Shown here: positions 26,913 to 37,546 of the stretch, piece after piece
How the letters are laid out: each line of letters begins with the position of its first letter
How positions within the stretch are numbered: position 1 is the first letter of the stretch
NCBI RefSeq assembly: GCF_016595245.1
Contig: NZ_JAENHM010000046.1
Location: forward strand, 73,207-137,206
Reading direction: 5' to 3'
Origin: Azospirillum endophyticum
GTDB taxonomy: Bacteria > Pseudomonadota > Alphaproteobacteria > Azospirillales > Azospirillaceae
Length of the DNA: 64,000 nucleotides
Program-made: the position numbers and the translations under genes
The notes under the pieces: generated by a model
The model's input: the letters and a program-made list of their open reading frames with translations, nothing else
Databases searched by the model: none
What the model was told of the DNA's origin: nothing

Positions 26913-26913
26913 T

Positions 26914-27804
26914 TCACCCCTCGCCGCGCAGCATGCGGATGATGCCGGAGAAGTCGGTGCCGCCTTCGCCTTGCGCGTTCATCATGGCGTAGAGCTGCGC
27001 CGCCGCCGCCCCCAGCGGGGTGGGCGCGCCGGCGCCCTGCGCCGCTTCCTGGGCCAGCTTCAGGTCCTTCAGCATCAGCGCCGCGGCGAAGCCCGGCTGG
27101 TAGTCGCGGTTGGCCGGGCTCGCCGGCACCGGGCCGGGGACCGGGCAATAGCTGGTCAGCGACCAGCATTGGCCCGACGAGGTCGACGACACGTCGAACA
27201 GCGCCTGATGCGACAGGCCGAGCTTTTCCGCCAGCACGAAGGCCTCGCAGACGCCGATCATCGAGATGCCGAGGATCATGTTGTTGCAGATCTTCGCCGC
27301 CTGGCCGGCCCCGGCACCGCCGCAATGGACGATCTTCTTGCCCATCGCCTCCAGGATCGGACGGGCGCGCTCGAAGGCGTCCGCTTCGCCGCCGGCCATG
27401 AAGGTCAGGGTGCCGGCGGCAGCGCCGCCGACGCCGCCCGACACCGGCGCGTCGAGCGAGACGGCGCCTTTGGCGGCGGCCAGCGCATGCGCCTTGCGGG
27501 CGGACTCCACGTCGATGGTCGAGCAGTCGATCAGCAGGGTGCCCGGCCGTGCCACCGCGACGATGCCGGTTTCGCCGTCATAGACGCCCAGCACATGTTT
27601 GCCGCCCGGCAGCATGGTGACGACCACCTCCGCCGCCGCGGCGATGGCAGCGGGGCTGGCGCCGATGGTGACGCCGGCCGCTTCGGCCGCCTCGATGGCG
27701 GCGGGCACGAGGTCGTAGCCCACCACCTGATGCCCCGCTTTCACGAGGTTCGCGGCCATCGGGCCGCCCATGTTGCCCAATCCGATGAAACCGATCACCG
27801 CCAT
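26914..27804 (-). CDS. mmsB: 3-hydroxyisobutyrate dehydrogenase
   Basis: A 296-residue beta-hydroxyacid dehydrogenase, oxidising 3-hydroxyisobutyrate to methylmalonate semialdehyde with NAD in valine breakdown. NAD-binding GFIGLGNMGGPMAANL starts at residue 5; the substrate motif DAPVSGGVGGAAAGTL and the catalytic lysine in GAGQAAKICNNM are present. Third gene of mmsA, acyl-CoA dehydrogenase, mmsB on the minus strand; each gap contains a repeat element. Confidence 0.93.
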   Translation of the reverse strand: MAVIGFIGLGNMGGPMAANLVKAGHQVVGYDLVPAAIEAAEAAGVTIGASPAAIAAAAEVVVTMLPGGKHVLGVYDGETGIVAVARPGTLLIDCSTIDVESARKAHALAAAKGAVSLDAPVSGGVGGAAAGTLTFMAGGEADAFERARPILEAMGKKIVHCGGAGAGQAAKICNNMILGISMIGVCEAFVLAEKLGLSHQALFDVSSTSSGQCWSLTSYCPVPGPVPASPANRDYQPGFAAALMLKDLKLAQEAAQGAGAPTPLGAAAAQLYAMMNAQGEGGTDFSGIIRMLRGEG

Positions 27805-27841
27805 CGTCGCGTCTCCCGTTGGTTTGGTTTTTATGGTGCTT

Positions 27842-27981
27842 CCCCCTCTCCCCCCCGGGGAGAGGGTCGGGGTGAGGGGGAGGCATGGTGTGGACTCAAT
27901 AGGGTGCGGAGGTGTGCGATTCTTGAAGATCCTCGCCGCGCGACCCCCTCACCCTAACCCTCTCCCCAGGGGGGAGAGGGG
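27842..27981. repeat. Dispersed MITE-like repeat
   Basis: CCCTCTCCCC-type terminal arms with a ~60 bp core, longer than the others. Lies between mmsB and the acyl-CoA dehydrogenase gene. Confidence 0.85.
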
Positions 27982-27998
27982 ATGGCTTGTCGTGTTGC

Positions 27999-29144
27999 TC
28001 AGCCCATCCGCCCGATCTCGCTGCGCGAGACGATCAGGCGCATGATCTCGTTGGTGCCTTCCAGGATCTGGTGGACCCGCAGGTCGCGGACGATCTTCTC
28101 CACGCCGTAATCGGCGAGATAGCCGTAGCCGCCGAACAGCTGCAGGGCGTTGTTCGCCACCTCGAAACCGGTGTCGGTGGCGAAGCGCTTCGCCATGGCG
28201 CAGAGGCGGGTGGCGTCCTTGCTCTTCGCATCCAGCGCCGAGGCCGCTCGGTGGACGAAGGTGCGGGCGGCCTCAAGCTCCGTCGCCATGTCGGCGATGC
28301 GGAACTGGAGCGCCTGGAAGCGGTCGAGCGTCTGGCCGAAGGCCTTGCGCTCGGACATGTAGGTGAGCGCCTTGTCGAGCGCCGCCTGGGCGCCGCCGAT
28401 GGAGCAGGCGGCGATGTTGATGCGGCCGCCGTCCAGCCCCTTCATGGCGAACTTGAAGCCCATCCCCTCCTGCCCCAGCAGGGCGGAGGCCGGAATACGG
28501 GCGTCCTCCAGGATGACGGCGCGGGTCGGCTGGGCGTTCCAGCCCATCTTGTGCTCGTTGGCGCCGAAGGACAGGCCGGGGGTGTCCCTGGGCACCAGGA
28601 AGGCGCTGATGCCGGCGGGGCCGTCCTCGCCGGTGCGGGCCATCACCAGATAGAGATCGGAGCTGCCGGCGCCGGAGATGAACTGCTTGGCGCCGTTGAG
28701 GACGTAAGAGTCGCCGTCGCGCACCGCCCTGGTGCGCAAGGCGGCGGCGTCGGAGCCGGCATTGGCCTCGGTCAGGCAATAGCTGGCGAGCCATTCCATG
28801 CGGCAGAGCTTCGGCAGCCAATGGGCCTTCTGCTCGTCGTCGCCGAAATTGTCCACCATCCCCGCCACCATGTTGTGGATGGAGATGTAGGAGGCGATGG
28901 TCGGGCAGCCCTGGCTCAGCGCCTCGAAGATCACCACGGCGTCGAAGCGGCTCAAGGCCGAGCCGCCATGGTCCTCCGACACGTAGATGCCGCCCATGCC
29001 GAGCTCGCCGGCGGCGCGCAGGGTATCGACGGAGAAATGCTTCTTCTGGTCCCACTCGACGGCGTTCGGCGCCAGCTCGTCGCGGGCGAAGGACAACGCC
29101 ATGTCGCGGATGGCGACCTGGTCTTCGGTCAGTTCAAAGGACAT
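27999..29144 (-). CDS. Acyl-CoA dehydrogenase, probably isobutyryl-CoA dehydrogenase
   Basis: A 381-residue FAD-dependent acyl-CoA dehydrogenase of usual length. The FAD motifs YCLTEANAGSDAAALRT and QFISGAGSSDLYLV are visible, and the C-terminal QILEGTNEIMRLIVSR is the family signature. Position between mmsA and mmsB suggests isobutyryl-CoA to methacrylyl-CoA oxidation in the valine pathway; a 2-methylbutyryl-CoA role cannot be excluded. The start has a strong GGAGGTGA Shine-Dalgarno. Confidence 0.9.
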   Translation of the reverse strand: MSFELTEDQVAIRDMALSFARDELAPNAVEWDQKKHFSVDTLRAAGELGMGGIYVSEDHGGSALSRFDAVVIFEALSQGCPTIASYISIHNMVAGMVDNFGDDEQKAHWLPKLCRMEWLASYCLTEANAGSDAAALRTRAVRDGDSYVLNGAKQFISGAGSSDLYLVMARTGEDGPAGISAFLVPRDTPGLSFGANEHKMGWNAQPTRAVILEDARIPASALLGQEGMGFKFAMKGLDGGRINIAACSIGGAQAALDKALTYMSERKAFGQTLDRFQALQFRIADMATELEAARTFVHRAASALDAKSKDATRLCAMAKRFATDTGFEVANNALQLFGGYGYLADYGVEKIVRDLRVHQILEGTNEIMRLIVSRSEIGRMG

Positions 29145-29164
29145 GCGTCACCTCCCTCCAAATC

Positions 29165-29278
29165 TCCCTCTCCCCCCGGGGAGAGGGTCGGGGTGAGGGG
29201 GATGCAGATGCTGGATTTTCCGAGAATCCTCGCCGTGCGACCCCCTCACCCTAACCCTCTCCCCGGGGGGGAGAGGGG
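29165..29278. repeat. Dispersed MITE-like repeat
   Basis: Complete copy between the acyl-CoA dehydrogenase and mmsA genes; the core shares TCCGAGAATCCT with the 1275 copy. Confidence 0.85.
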
Positions 29279-29296
29279 ATATGTGCCGTAGCGTAA

Positions 29297-30796
<1,500 letters not shown>

Positions 30797-30948
30797 CCTA
30801 TTGTCCTCCCTCGGGATTGTTTGTCACCATGTGGACCTGAGCGGCCCCTTGGGGCGACCCGAAACTTTGCGCATCGGTTGTGCAGGAATGCGGCAAGCAG
30901 GCATCCTTTTGCTACACTGCCGCCGATTGCGAGGGGCGGGGAACGGCG

Positions 30949-33201
30949 ATGGCGACGATCGAAGAGGCTCTGGGCATCGCGCTCGACCACCATGCCGGCG
31001 GCCGCCTCGCCGAGGCGGAAATCCTCTATGGCCGTATCCTGCAGGCCGATCCGCGCAATGCCGCCACCCTGCATCTGGCCGGGGTGCTGGCCTGCCAGAC
31101 CGGCCGGCCGGGCCAGGGGCTTGGGCTGCTGCGCCGCGCGGTCGCGGAAGATCCTGCCGCCGCCGCCTACCGCATCGACCAAGCCAAGGCGCTGTTGGCG
31201 GTCCGGGAGTGGGGGGCTGCCGCCGCGGCCCTGCGCCCGGCCCTGGCGCTGGCGCCCGACGCCGCCGAGGGCTGCGACCTGCTGGGTCTGGCCGAGCGTC
31301 ATGCCGGCGATCTGGATGCCGCCATCGCGGCGCTTGAGCATGGTTTCACGCTGGCGCCGGAACGGGCGGAGATGGCGGGGCGGCTGGCCCTGCTGCGCCG
31401 GCAGCGCGGGGTGGAGCATCTGCGGCGGTCCCGGCCGGACTTGGCGGTGGCGGACTTCCGGCGCGCGGTGCCGCTGGCGCCGGAGGAGGCGGAGCCGTGC
31501 CTCCAGCTCGCCGGCGTGCTGTTCGATTGCGGGCGCTTCGCTGCGGCGGTCGAGGCCTATCGCCGGGTGCTGGCGCTCGATCCGTCACAGGGCGCCGCGC
31601 TGTTCAATCTGGGGATCGCCCTGACCAAGAGCGGTGGAGCGGACGTGGCGCTGGCGGTGTTCCGCCGGGTTGCCCGGCTCGATCCCGGCCATATTGGCGT
31701 GCGCGACGCCCTGACCCTGGCGCTGGAGCCGTGCGACGCGGCGGAGGCGGCGCGCTGGTCCGCCGAGACGCTGGCCCTGAAGCAGGCGAGGGCGGAGAGC
31801 GAGGTGCCGCCGCTTCCGGCCGTTCCCCGGGAAGCGGCGGCGCGGGCCCGCGACATCGTCGCCTTCAGCCTGTGGGGCACGCGCGAGGTCTATACCCAGG
31901 GCGCCGTCGCCAATGCCCGGGCGGTGCCGGCGCTGTTCCCCGGCTGGATCTGCCGCTTCTATCACGACGAGTCGGTGCCGCCGGCGCTGATCGCGGAGCT
32001 GGGCCGGCTGGGGGCGGAGACGGTGGCGATGCCGGCCGGCAGCGGCCCGTCGCAGGGGCTGTTCTGGCGCTTCCTCGCCGCCGACGACCCGACCGTCGCC
32101 CGCTTCCTCTGCCGCGACTGCGATTCCCGGCCGACCCTGCGGGAGAAGGCTGCGGTCGCGGAGTGGATCGCGTCGGGCCTGCCGTTCCACGTCATGCGCG
32201 ACCACCTGCTGCACACCGACGTGATCCTGGCCGGCATGTGGGGCGGCCGGGCCGGGCTGCTGCCGCCGATGGCCCCGGTCGTCGCGGCCGTCGCCGACCG
32301 CGAGGCCGACCGCTGGCAGGACCAGCGCTTCCTGGCGGAATGGGTTTGGCCGCGCATCCGGGACCGCGTGCTGGTCCATGACAGCGCCCATCCGGGGGCG
32401 GGGCGGCCCTTTCCGCCGGCACCGGACGATCCCGTGTCGCCGCATATCGGGGCAAAGGTGCTGGAACTGCGGACGATCGACGCAGCGGCGCGGGCGGAGA
32501 GGACGCCCGGCGCCTCGCTGCCCACCGAGGCGGTCACCCGGCATGGGCCGCTGCGCTTTCTCCCCGACGATTCCTGTGCCGGGCGATCGCTGGCGCTCTA
32601 CGGGGAGTTCCTGGAGGCGGCACAGCGGCTCTGCGCGTCGCTGCTGGAACCGGGCGGGGTGGTGGCGGAGGCCGGGGCCGGCGTCGGTGCCCACACCGTG
32701 CCGCTGGCCCGCCGGGTCGGCCCGGGCGGGCAGGTCCATGCCGTCGAGCCAAGGGAGGATCTGCGTGGCCTGCTGGTCCACAACCTCGCCGTCAACGGGA
32801 TGGGCGCCGTCGTCGTGCATCGGTCGGGGGTCGTCGGGATGGATGGCGTCGAGCGGCTGGACCTGCTGAAGGTCGATGTCGGGAGCGACGTGATCGCGGC
32901 GGTGCGGGAGGCGGCCGGCGTGATCGTCCGCTGCCGTCCGGCGCTCTATCTGGAGAATGACCGGGAGGACCGGTTGGGGGAGCTGATCGCGCTGGTGCAG
33001 GGCTTCGCCTATCGGCTGTGGTGGCACATCGTCCCGCTGTTCGATCCGGGCAACCATGCCGGCCAGGGGCACAACGGCTTTCCGGGGGTGGTCGCGCTGA
33101 ACCTGCTGGGGCTGCCGGCGGAACGGTCCTGTCCGCTGCCGGGCCTGCCGGAGGTGACGGGACCCGCGCAGTCCTGGCGCGAGACGGCCTGGAGCGCCTG
33201 A
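30949..33201 (+). CDS. TPR protein with C-terminal FkbM-like methyltransferase domain
   Basis: A 750-residue protein. Residues ~1-280 hold about seven TPR units (e.g. GRLAEAEILYGRILQADP, FAAAVEAYRRVLALDPSQ). Residues ~300-510 resemble a sugar-processing/glycosyltransferase-like region (IVAFSLWGTREVYTQGAVANA, DCDSRPTLREKAAVAEW). Residues ~560-730 are a class I SAM methyltransferase with motif I EAGAGVGAHTVPLARRV and the FkbM-like VEPREDLRGLLVHNLAVNG. The ATG at 30949 has GGGGAACGGCG upstream; an in-frame ATG at 30880 lacks support. Divergent from mmsA. Probably modifies a surface glycan or a glycosylated protein; flagellin or EPS are guesses. Confidence 0.7.
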   Translation: MATIEEALGIALDHHAGGRLAEAEILYGRILQADPRNAATLHLAGVLACQTGRPGQGLGLLRRAVAEDPAAAAYRIDQAKALLAVREWGAAAAALRPALALAPDAAEGCDLLGLAERHAGDLDAAIAALEHGFTLAPERAEMAGRLALLRRQRGVEHLRRSRPDLAVADFRRAVPLAPEEAEPCLQLAGVLFDCGRFAAAVEAYRRVLALDPSQGAALFNLGIALTKSGGADVALAVFRRVARLDPGHIGVRDALTLALEPCDAAEAARWSAETLALKQARAESEVPPLPAVPREAAARARDIVAFSLWGTREVYTQGAVANARAVPALFPGWICRFYHDESVPPALIAELGRLGAETVAMPAGSGPSQGLFWRFLAADDPTVARFLCRDCDSRPTLREKAAVAEWIASGLPFHVMRDHLLHTDVILAGMWGGRAGLLPPMAPVVAAVADREADRWQDQRFLAEWVWPRIRDRVLVHDSAHPGAGRPFPPAPDDPVSPHIGAKVLELRTIDAAARAERTPGASLPTEAVTRHGPLRFLPDDSCAGRSLALYGEFLEAAQRLCASLLEPGGVVAEAGAGVGAHTVPLARRVGPGGQVHAVEPREDLRGLLVHNLAVNGMGAVVVHRSGVVGMDGVERLDLLKVDVGSDVIAAVREAAGVIVRCRPALYLENDREDRLGELIALVQGFAYRLWWHIVPLFDPGNHAGQGHNGFPGVVALNLLGLPAERSCPLPGLPEVTGPAQSWRETAWSA

Positions 33202-33332
33202 AGGGCAGGCTGGACCTGTCCTCAAAGGTGTGTGGAGAGTTCCGACCCCACCGCTTATAGTGCGCCCGCGCGTCCATGGCCGGGAAACTCCCGGTCCGGG
33301 GCGGGGGATTGCCGCAGAAACGGCGAAGCGGA

Positions 33333-34427
33333 ATGGACATGACCAGCCACGAAGACGTCTTCGACACGCCGGAGACCCGTCAGCCGACCATCCTGGCGGT
33401 GTACAATCAGAAGGGCGGCGTCGGCAAGACGACCACCTCGGTGAACCTCGCGCTCGCGCTGGCGGCGCTGGGCAAGAGCGTCGTCCTGATCGATTTCGAC
33501 CCGCAGAGCAGCGCCACCAGCAACTTCCTGCTGCGCGACAAGGCGAAGGTCGGCATCAACGACCTGCTGCGCAAGGAGACCTTCGTCGAGGACGCCATCA
33601 CCCCGACCGCCTTCGACGGGCTGTCGATGATCGTCGGCGCCCGCAAGCTCTATTCGCTGGAACATGCGCTGGACAGCCGCGGCGGCTCGCAGCGGGGCTT
33701 GCGCAAGGCACTGCATTTCTCGCGCAACCCGCCGGACTACGTGGTCATCGACTGCCCGCCGGCGCTGGGCCATCTGGCGGCCGGCGCGCTGGCGGCGTCG
33801 GACCGGCTGATCGTTCCGGTCTTCCCCGGCCGCTACGCGCTGGACGGGCTGCGGCGCACCCTGCAGGTGGTGGAGCATATCCAGAACGGGCTGAACCCCA
33901 GCCTGACGCTGGCCGGCATCCTGATGCTGTCGATCACCAACGACGAGGTCGGGCGCGATTCGCTGACCCAGCTGCGCAACGAGTTCCCGGAGCAGATGTT
34001 CCGCACCGCCTTCCCCTATGACGTCGACGTGGTGAAGGCGACCTATCGCCGCATGCCGGCGGCGATCTTCACGCCGGAGGGCCGGACCACCAGCCGGTTC
34101 GCGGCGCTGGCCTGGGAGATCGTCCATGGCCGCGGCAGCACGCCCGACGAGGTGCAGCTGAAGCCGGCGCTGGAGCGCATCCGCTCCTGGCACGAGGCGA
34201 CCGACACCTCCTACAGCACGCGGCGCGCGTCCTCCCTCGACGAGGGGGACGAGCCGGGCGGCGGGAGCAATGGCGGACGGCAGGCCGAGCGCGGGAGCGC
34301 GTCGTCCGGCGGCGGCGGCAAGGGAGCGGGGCTTCTGGGGCTGGTCGTCGGTCTGGCCGCCGGCTTCGCGCTGGGTGCCTTTGCCGGGCCGCCGATCCTC
34401 GGCAGGCTGCTTGGGCTTGGGGGATAG
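33333..34427 (+). CDS. ParA-family ATPase with C-terminal membrane segment
   Basis: A 364-residue ParA/Soj-like protein: deviant Walker A QKGGVGKTTTSVN at residues 26-38, Walker A' LIDFDPQSSATSNF, Walker B YVVIDCPPALG. After residue ~270 there is a linker rich in Ser/Gly and a final stretch GLLGLVVGLAAGFALGAFAG that is hydrophobic enough for one membrane helix. The start is taken at MDMTSH (33333); an in-frame ATG at 33276 is less likely. It stands alone, without a parB-like partner, so it likely positions something at or near the membrane, not a plasmid. Confidence 0.8.
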   Translation: MDMTSHEDVFDTPETRQPTILAVYNQKGGVGKTTTSVNLALALAALGKSVVLIDFDPQSSATSNFLLRDKAKVGINDLLRKETFVEDAITPTAFDGLSMIVGARKLYSLEHALDSRGGSQRGLRKALHFSRNPPDYVVIDCPPALGHLAAGALAASDRLIVPVFPGRYALDGLRRTLQVVEHIQNGLNPSLTLAGILMLSITNDEVGRDSLTQLRNEFPEQMFRTAFPYDVDVVKATYRRMPAAIFTPEGRTTSRFAALAWEIVHGRGSTPDEVQLKPALERIRSWHEATDTSYSTRRASSLDEGDEPGGGSNGGRQAERGSASSGGGGKGAGLLGLVVGLAAGFALGAFAGPPILGRLLGLGG

Positions 34428-34432
34428 AATAT

Positions 34433-34518
34433 CCTCTCTCCCCGCTATCGGCGGACCTTCGGTCCGCCTGTCGCGTCAGCGCAAACGAAGTTTGCGCGTG
34501 AGCGGGGAGGAGAGGGGG
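34433..34518. repeat. Twin-hairpin repeat between CCCTCTCCCC arms
   Basis: Outer arms CCTCTCTCCCCGC and GCGGGGAGGAGAGG enclose two perfect hairpins: GGCGGACC-TTC-GGTCCGCC (34450-34468) and GCGCAAAC-GAA-GTTTGCGC (34479-34497). The same pair occurs, inverted, in 51225-51424. Confidence 0.85.
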
Positions 34519-34553
34519 ACCGGTGGATCCCACGATCAACGAGAGGGCCTCTC

Positions 34554-35954
34554 ATGCTTCCTGTCGATGCCGTCCTGCGCAAGGTGGACTCGTCCTTCGA
34601 GGAGTCGGTCGGCCGGCTCTGCGAGTTGCTGCGCATTCCCTCGGTCAGCACCGATCCCGCCTATGCCGGCGAGGTGCGCCGCGCCGCCCGATGGTGCTCC
34701 GACAGGCTGACGGCGCTGGGCTTCACCGTCACCATCCATGAGACGCCCGGTCATCCCATCCTGGTCGCCCATCATCCGGGGCCCGAGGGAGCGGAGACGC
34801 CGCATGTGCTGTATTACGGCCATTACGACGTCCAGCCCGCCGACCCGGTCGAGCTGTGGAACAGCCCGCCCTTCGAACCGGTGATCGTCGAGGCCGAGCG
34901 GGGGCGCCGCGTCGTCGCCCGCGGGGCCGCCGACGACAAGGGCCAAACCATGACCTTCCTGGAGGCGTTCGAGGCCTGGCATGCCGTACACGGCTCCATC
35001 CCGATCCGCGCCACCGTGCTGCTGGAGGGTGAGGAGGAGACCGGCAGCCCGTCGCTGCCGCGCTTCCTGAAGGAGCATGCGGCGGAGCTGCAAGCCGATT
35101 TCTGCCTGGTCACCGACACCAATGCCTGGGACGTCGACACCCCGGCGATCACCACCCGGCTGCGCGGCCTGCTCTATCTGGAAGCCACCGTCACCGGGCC
35201 GAGCCACGATCTGCATTCCGGCCTGTTCGGCGGCGCCGTGCCCAACCCGCTCAATGTGCTGACCGGTATCCTGGGCCGGATCCACGATGCCGACGGGCGG
35301 GTGCGCTTCGACGGCTTCTATGACGGCGTGCGCGAACTGGCGGACGAGCTGCGGGCGCAGATCCACGGCCTGCCGCTGGACGAGGCGCAGTTCCTGGGCG
35401 CGCTCGGACTGACCCGCAGCCATGGCGAGGCGGGGCGGACGCTGCTGGAGCGCATCTGGACCCGGCCGACCTGCGACATCAACGGCATCTGGGGCGGCTA
35501 CACCGGCGAGGGATCGAAGACCGTCATCCCGGCCAAGGCGTCCTGCAAGCTGAGCTGCCGGCTGGTGCCCGGCCAGGACCCGGCGGCCATCGAGGCGTCG
35601 GTCCGGCGCTTCTTCGAGGAGCGGCTGCCGGCCGACTGCACGGTGTCCTTCCGCCGCTTCAGCGCCTCGCCCGGGATCGAGGTGCCGACCGACACGCCGT
35701 GGATGCAGGCGGTGCGCGGCGGGCTGAAGGAAGCGACGGAACGCGACGGCGTGCTGATCGGCGGCGGCGGGTCGATCCCCATCGTCGGCTGGTTCCGCGA
35801 GCATCTGGGGCTGGAGACCATCCTGGTCGGCTTCGGGCTGGATGACGACCGCATCCACTCGCCGAACGAGAAGTTCGAGCTGAAATGCCTGCGCAACGGT
35901 ATCCGCAGCCATGCGGCGATCATGGGGCGATTGGCGGCCGGACGGGTTGGCTGA
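34554..35954 (+). CDS. M20-family metallopeptidase (carnosinase/dipeptidase-like)
   Basis: A 466-residue M20/M28-type hydrolase. Metal-binding segments are visible: GHYDVQPADP, GAADDKGQTMTFLEAF and EGEEETGSPSLPRFLKE, with the catalytic glutamates in the last; the dimerisation insert is at residues ~210-320. It probably hydrolyses dipeptides or N-acylated amino acids in the cytosol. Length is normal for the CNDP-like subfamily. A repeat lies just upstream, so the promoter probably overlaps it. Confidence 0.88.
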   Translation: MLPVDAVLRKVDSSFEESVGRLCELLRIPSVSTDPAYAGEVRRAARWCSDRLTALGFTVTIHETPGHPILVAHHPGPEGAETPHVLYYGHYDVQPADPVELWNSPPFEPVIVEAERGRRVVARGAADDKGQTMTFLEAFEAWHAVHGSIPIRATVLLEGEEETGSPSLPRFLKEHAAELQADFCLVTDTNAWDVDTPAITTRLRGLLYLEATVTGPSHDLHSGLFGGAVPNPLNVLTGILGRIHDADGRVRFDGFYDGVRELADELRAQIHGLPLDEAQFLGALGLTRSHGEAGRTLLERIWTRPTCDINGIWGGYTGEGSKTVIPAKASCKLSCRLVPGQDPAAIEASVRRFFEERLPADCTVSFRRFSASPGIEVPTDTPWMQAVRGGLKEATERDGVLIGGGGSIPIVGWFREHLGLETILVGFGLDDDRIHSPNEKFELKCLRNGIRSHAAIMGRLAAGRVG

Positions 35955-36074
35955 GGGCAGGGGCTGACTAAATCTCCCGGATCCGCGGCGGGGCAGGGGA
36001 GCAGGGCAGGGCCGACGGCCCCGCCTTCTCCCTTCGACCCTGCCGCCACCGACAAGATCGAGACGGGAATTCGC

Positions 36075-37190
36075 ATGTCCGCCCTGTTCACGCCCTTCAC
36101 GCTGAAGGACGTCACCCTGCGCAACCGCATCGCGGTGCCGCCGATGTGCCAGTACAGCGCCGTCGACGGCATCGTCAACGACTGGCATCTCGTCCATTAC
36201 CCCGGCCTCGCCCGCGGCGGCGCCGGCTTGGTGATCGTCGAGGCGACGGCGGTGTCGCCGGAAGGCCGCATCACGCCGGGCTGCACCGGCCTGTGGAACG
36301 ACACCCAGGCCGAGGGCATGGCGCGCATCGCCGCGTCGATCGCCGCGGCCGGCGCCGTCCCCGGCATCCAGATCGGCCATGCCGGCCGCAAGGCCAGCGC
36401 CAACCGCCCGTGGGAGGGCGACGACCACATCGCCGACGGCGACCCGCGCGGCTGGGAGACCCTCTCGCCGTCGGCCGTGCCGTTCGGCGCCTCTCTGCCG
36501 AAAATGCCGAAGGCGATGACGCCGGACGACATCGCCCGCGTCCGTGCCGATTTCGTGGCCGCGGCCGTGCGCGCCCGCGACGCCGGCTTCAAGTGGCTGG
36601 AACTGCATTTCGCCCATGGCTATCTGGGCCAGAGCTTTTTCTCGGTCCATGCCAACACGCGCACCGACCAGTATGGCGGCGACCTTGCCGGGCGAAGCCG
36701 CTTCCTGCTCGAAACGTTGGCGGCGGTGCGCGCGGTCTGGCCGGAAAACCTGCCGCTGACCGCGCGCTTCGGCGTGATCGAGTATGACGGGCGCGACGAG
36801 GAGACGCTGGCCGAATCGATCGAGCTGGCGCGCAACTTCCGCGTCGGCGGATTGGATCTGCTCAACGTCAGCGTCGGCTTCTCCACCCCCGCCGCCAATA
36901 TCCCCTGGGGATCGCCGTTCCTGGCGCCGATCGCCGGACGGGTGCGGCGCGAGGCGGACCTGCCGGTGGCGGCGGCCTGGGGCATCGATGCGCCGAAAAT
37001 CGCCGACCGCACCGTCGCCGACGGGCAGCTGGATCTGGTGATGGTCGGCCGCGCCCATCTGGCCGATCCGCATTACCCCTACCGCGCCGCCAAGGAACTG
37101 GGCGAGGACAAGCCGTCCTGGGTGCTGCCGGCGCCCTACGCCCACTGGCTGGAGCGTTACCGTGCCACCGACACCGCCAAGGCGGACTGA
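36075..37190 (+). CDS. NADH:flavin oxidoreductase, old yellow enzyme (YqjM-like)
   Basis: A 371-residue FMN-dependent ene-reductase with a TIM-barrel layout. The N-terminus LFTPFTLKDVTLRNRIAVPPMCQYS with the YqjM-type cysteine, the substrate histidine in QIGHAGRKAS, HFAHGYLGQSFFS, and the phosphate-binding VMVGRAHLADPHYP are present. Reduces alpha,beta-unsaturated carbonyls; physiological substrate unknown. It is the last high-GC gene before the composition change at ~37200. Confidence 0.92.
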   Translation: MSALFTPFTLKDVTLRNRIAVPPMCQYSAVDGIVNDWHLVHYPGLARGGAGLVIVEATAVSPEGRITPGCTGLWNDTQAEGMARIAASIAAAGAVPGIQIGHAGRKASANRPWEGDDHIADGDPRGWETLSPSAVPFGASLPKMPKAMTPDDIARVRADFVAAAVRARDAGFKWLELHFAHGYLGQSFFSVHANTRTDQYGGDLAGRSRFLLETLAAVRAVWPENLPLTARFGVIEYDGRDEETLAESIELARNFRVGGLDLLNVSVGFSTPAANIPWGSPFLAPIAGRVRREADLPVAAAWGIDAPKIADRTVADGQLDLVMVGRAHLADPHYPYRAAKELGEDKPSWVLPAPYAHWLERYRATDTAKAD

Positions 37191-37414
37191 TGCCGGGGGG
37201 CAGAAAGTCATGACGTCCGGCCCTGGCATGACTTGGACCAATGATTTGGACCATCACCCGTCGCCGCAGCTTTCGAAGTGGGATTCCAGCGCGAAAGCAA
37301 AATACATATAAGTGTGTGAGTAAAGTAAATGACTCCTAAAACGAGAATTTCTCGTTGACTGTAATTCTGCAAAGTGGTTGAGTGGAGCTGTTCATTTAAT
37401 CGAGAGGATATCTC
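37191..37414. promoter_or_regulatory. AT-rich leader of the graspetide-like cluster
   Basis: The 224 bases upstream of the precursor peptide are far richer in A and T than the flanking genes and include a 17-bp palindrome at 37340-37356. A TTGACT at 37355-37360 overlaps its right arm and could be a -35 element, but the -10 position (TTGAGT at 17 bases) is poor. AGAGGA precedes the precursor ATG. Confidence 0.45.
37340..37356. promoter_or_regulatory. Candidate operator palindrome
   Basis: Perfect 8-bp arms AACGAGAA and TTCTCGTT with a 1-base centre, about 60 bases upstream of the precursor ATG and overlapping the possible -35 element. No regulator gene is in the cluster. Confidence 0.45.
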
Positions 37415-37546
37415 ATGGAACTGAACACTCCGTTCTTTGTCCTGTTCCTGGAACATGACGAGATCGACGCCACTGCCGTCAACCGCCAGGAAGGCTTGCA
37501 ACCCGCGCCTTTCCTTGCGCAAACTTCGAAGAAGAAAGACGATTAA
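37415..37546 (+). CDS. Graspetide (microviridin-like) precursor peptide
   Basis: A 43-residue peptide starting MELNTPFFVLFLEHDE and ending TSKKKDD. The PFFxxFLE segment (residues 6-13) matches the PFFARFLE leader helix recognised by MvdC/MvdD-type ATP-grasp ligases in microviridin biosynthesis. The C-terminal core has hydroxyl side chains (T37, S38), lysines (K39-K41) and acidic residues (D42, D43, plus E26 and others), the groups these enzymes join as omega-esters or omega-amides. The usual TxKxPSD core is absent, so the ring pattern would be new or the core divergent. AGAGGA lies 6 bases before the ATG. The ligase gene follows 47 bases later. Confidence 0.8.
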   Translation: MELNTPFFVLFLEHDEIDATAVNRQEGLQPAPFLAQTSKKKDD

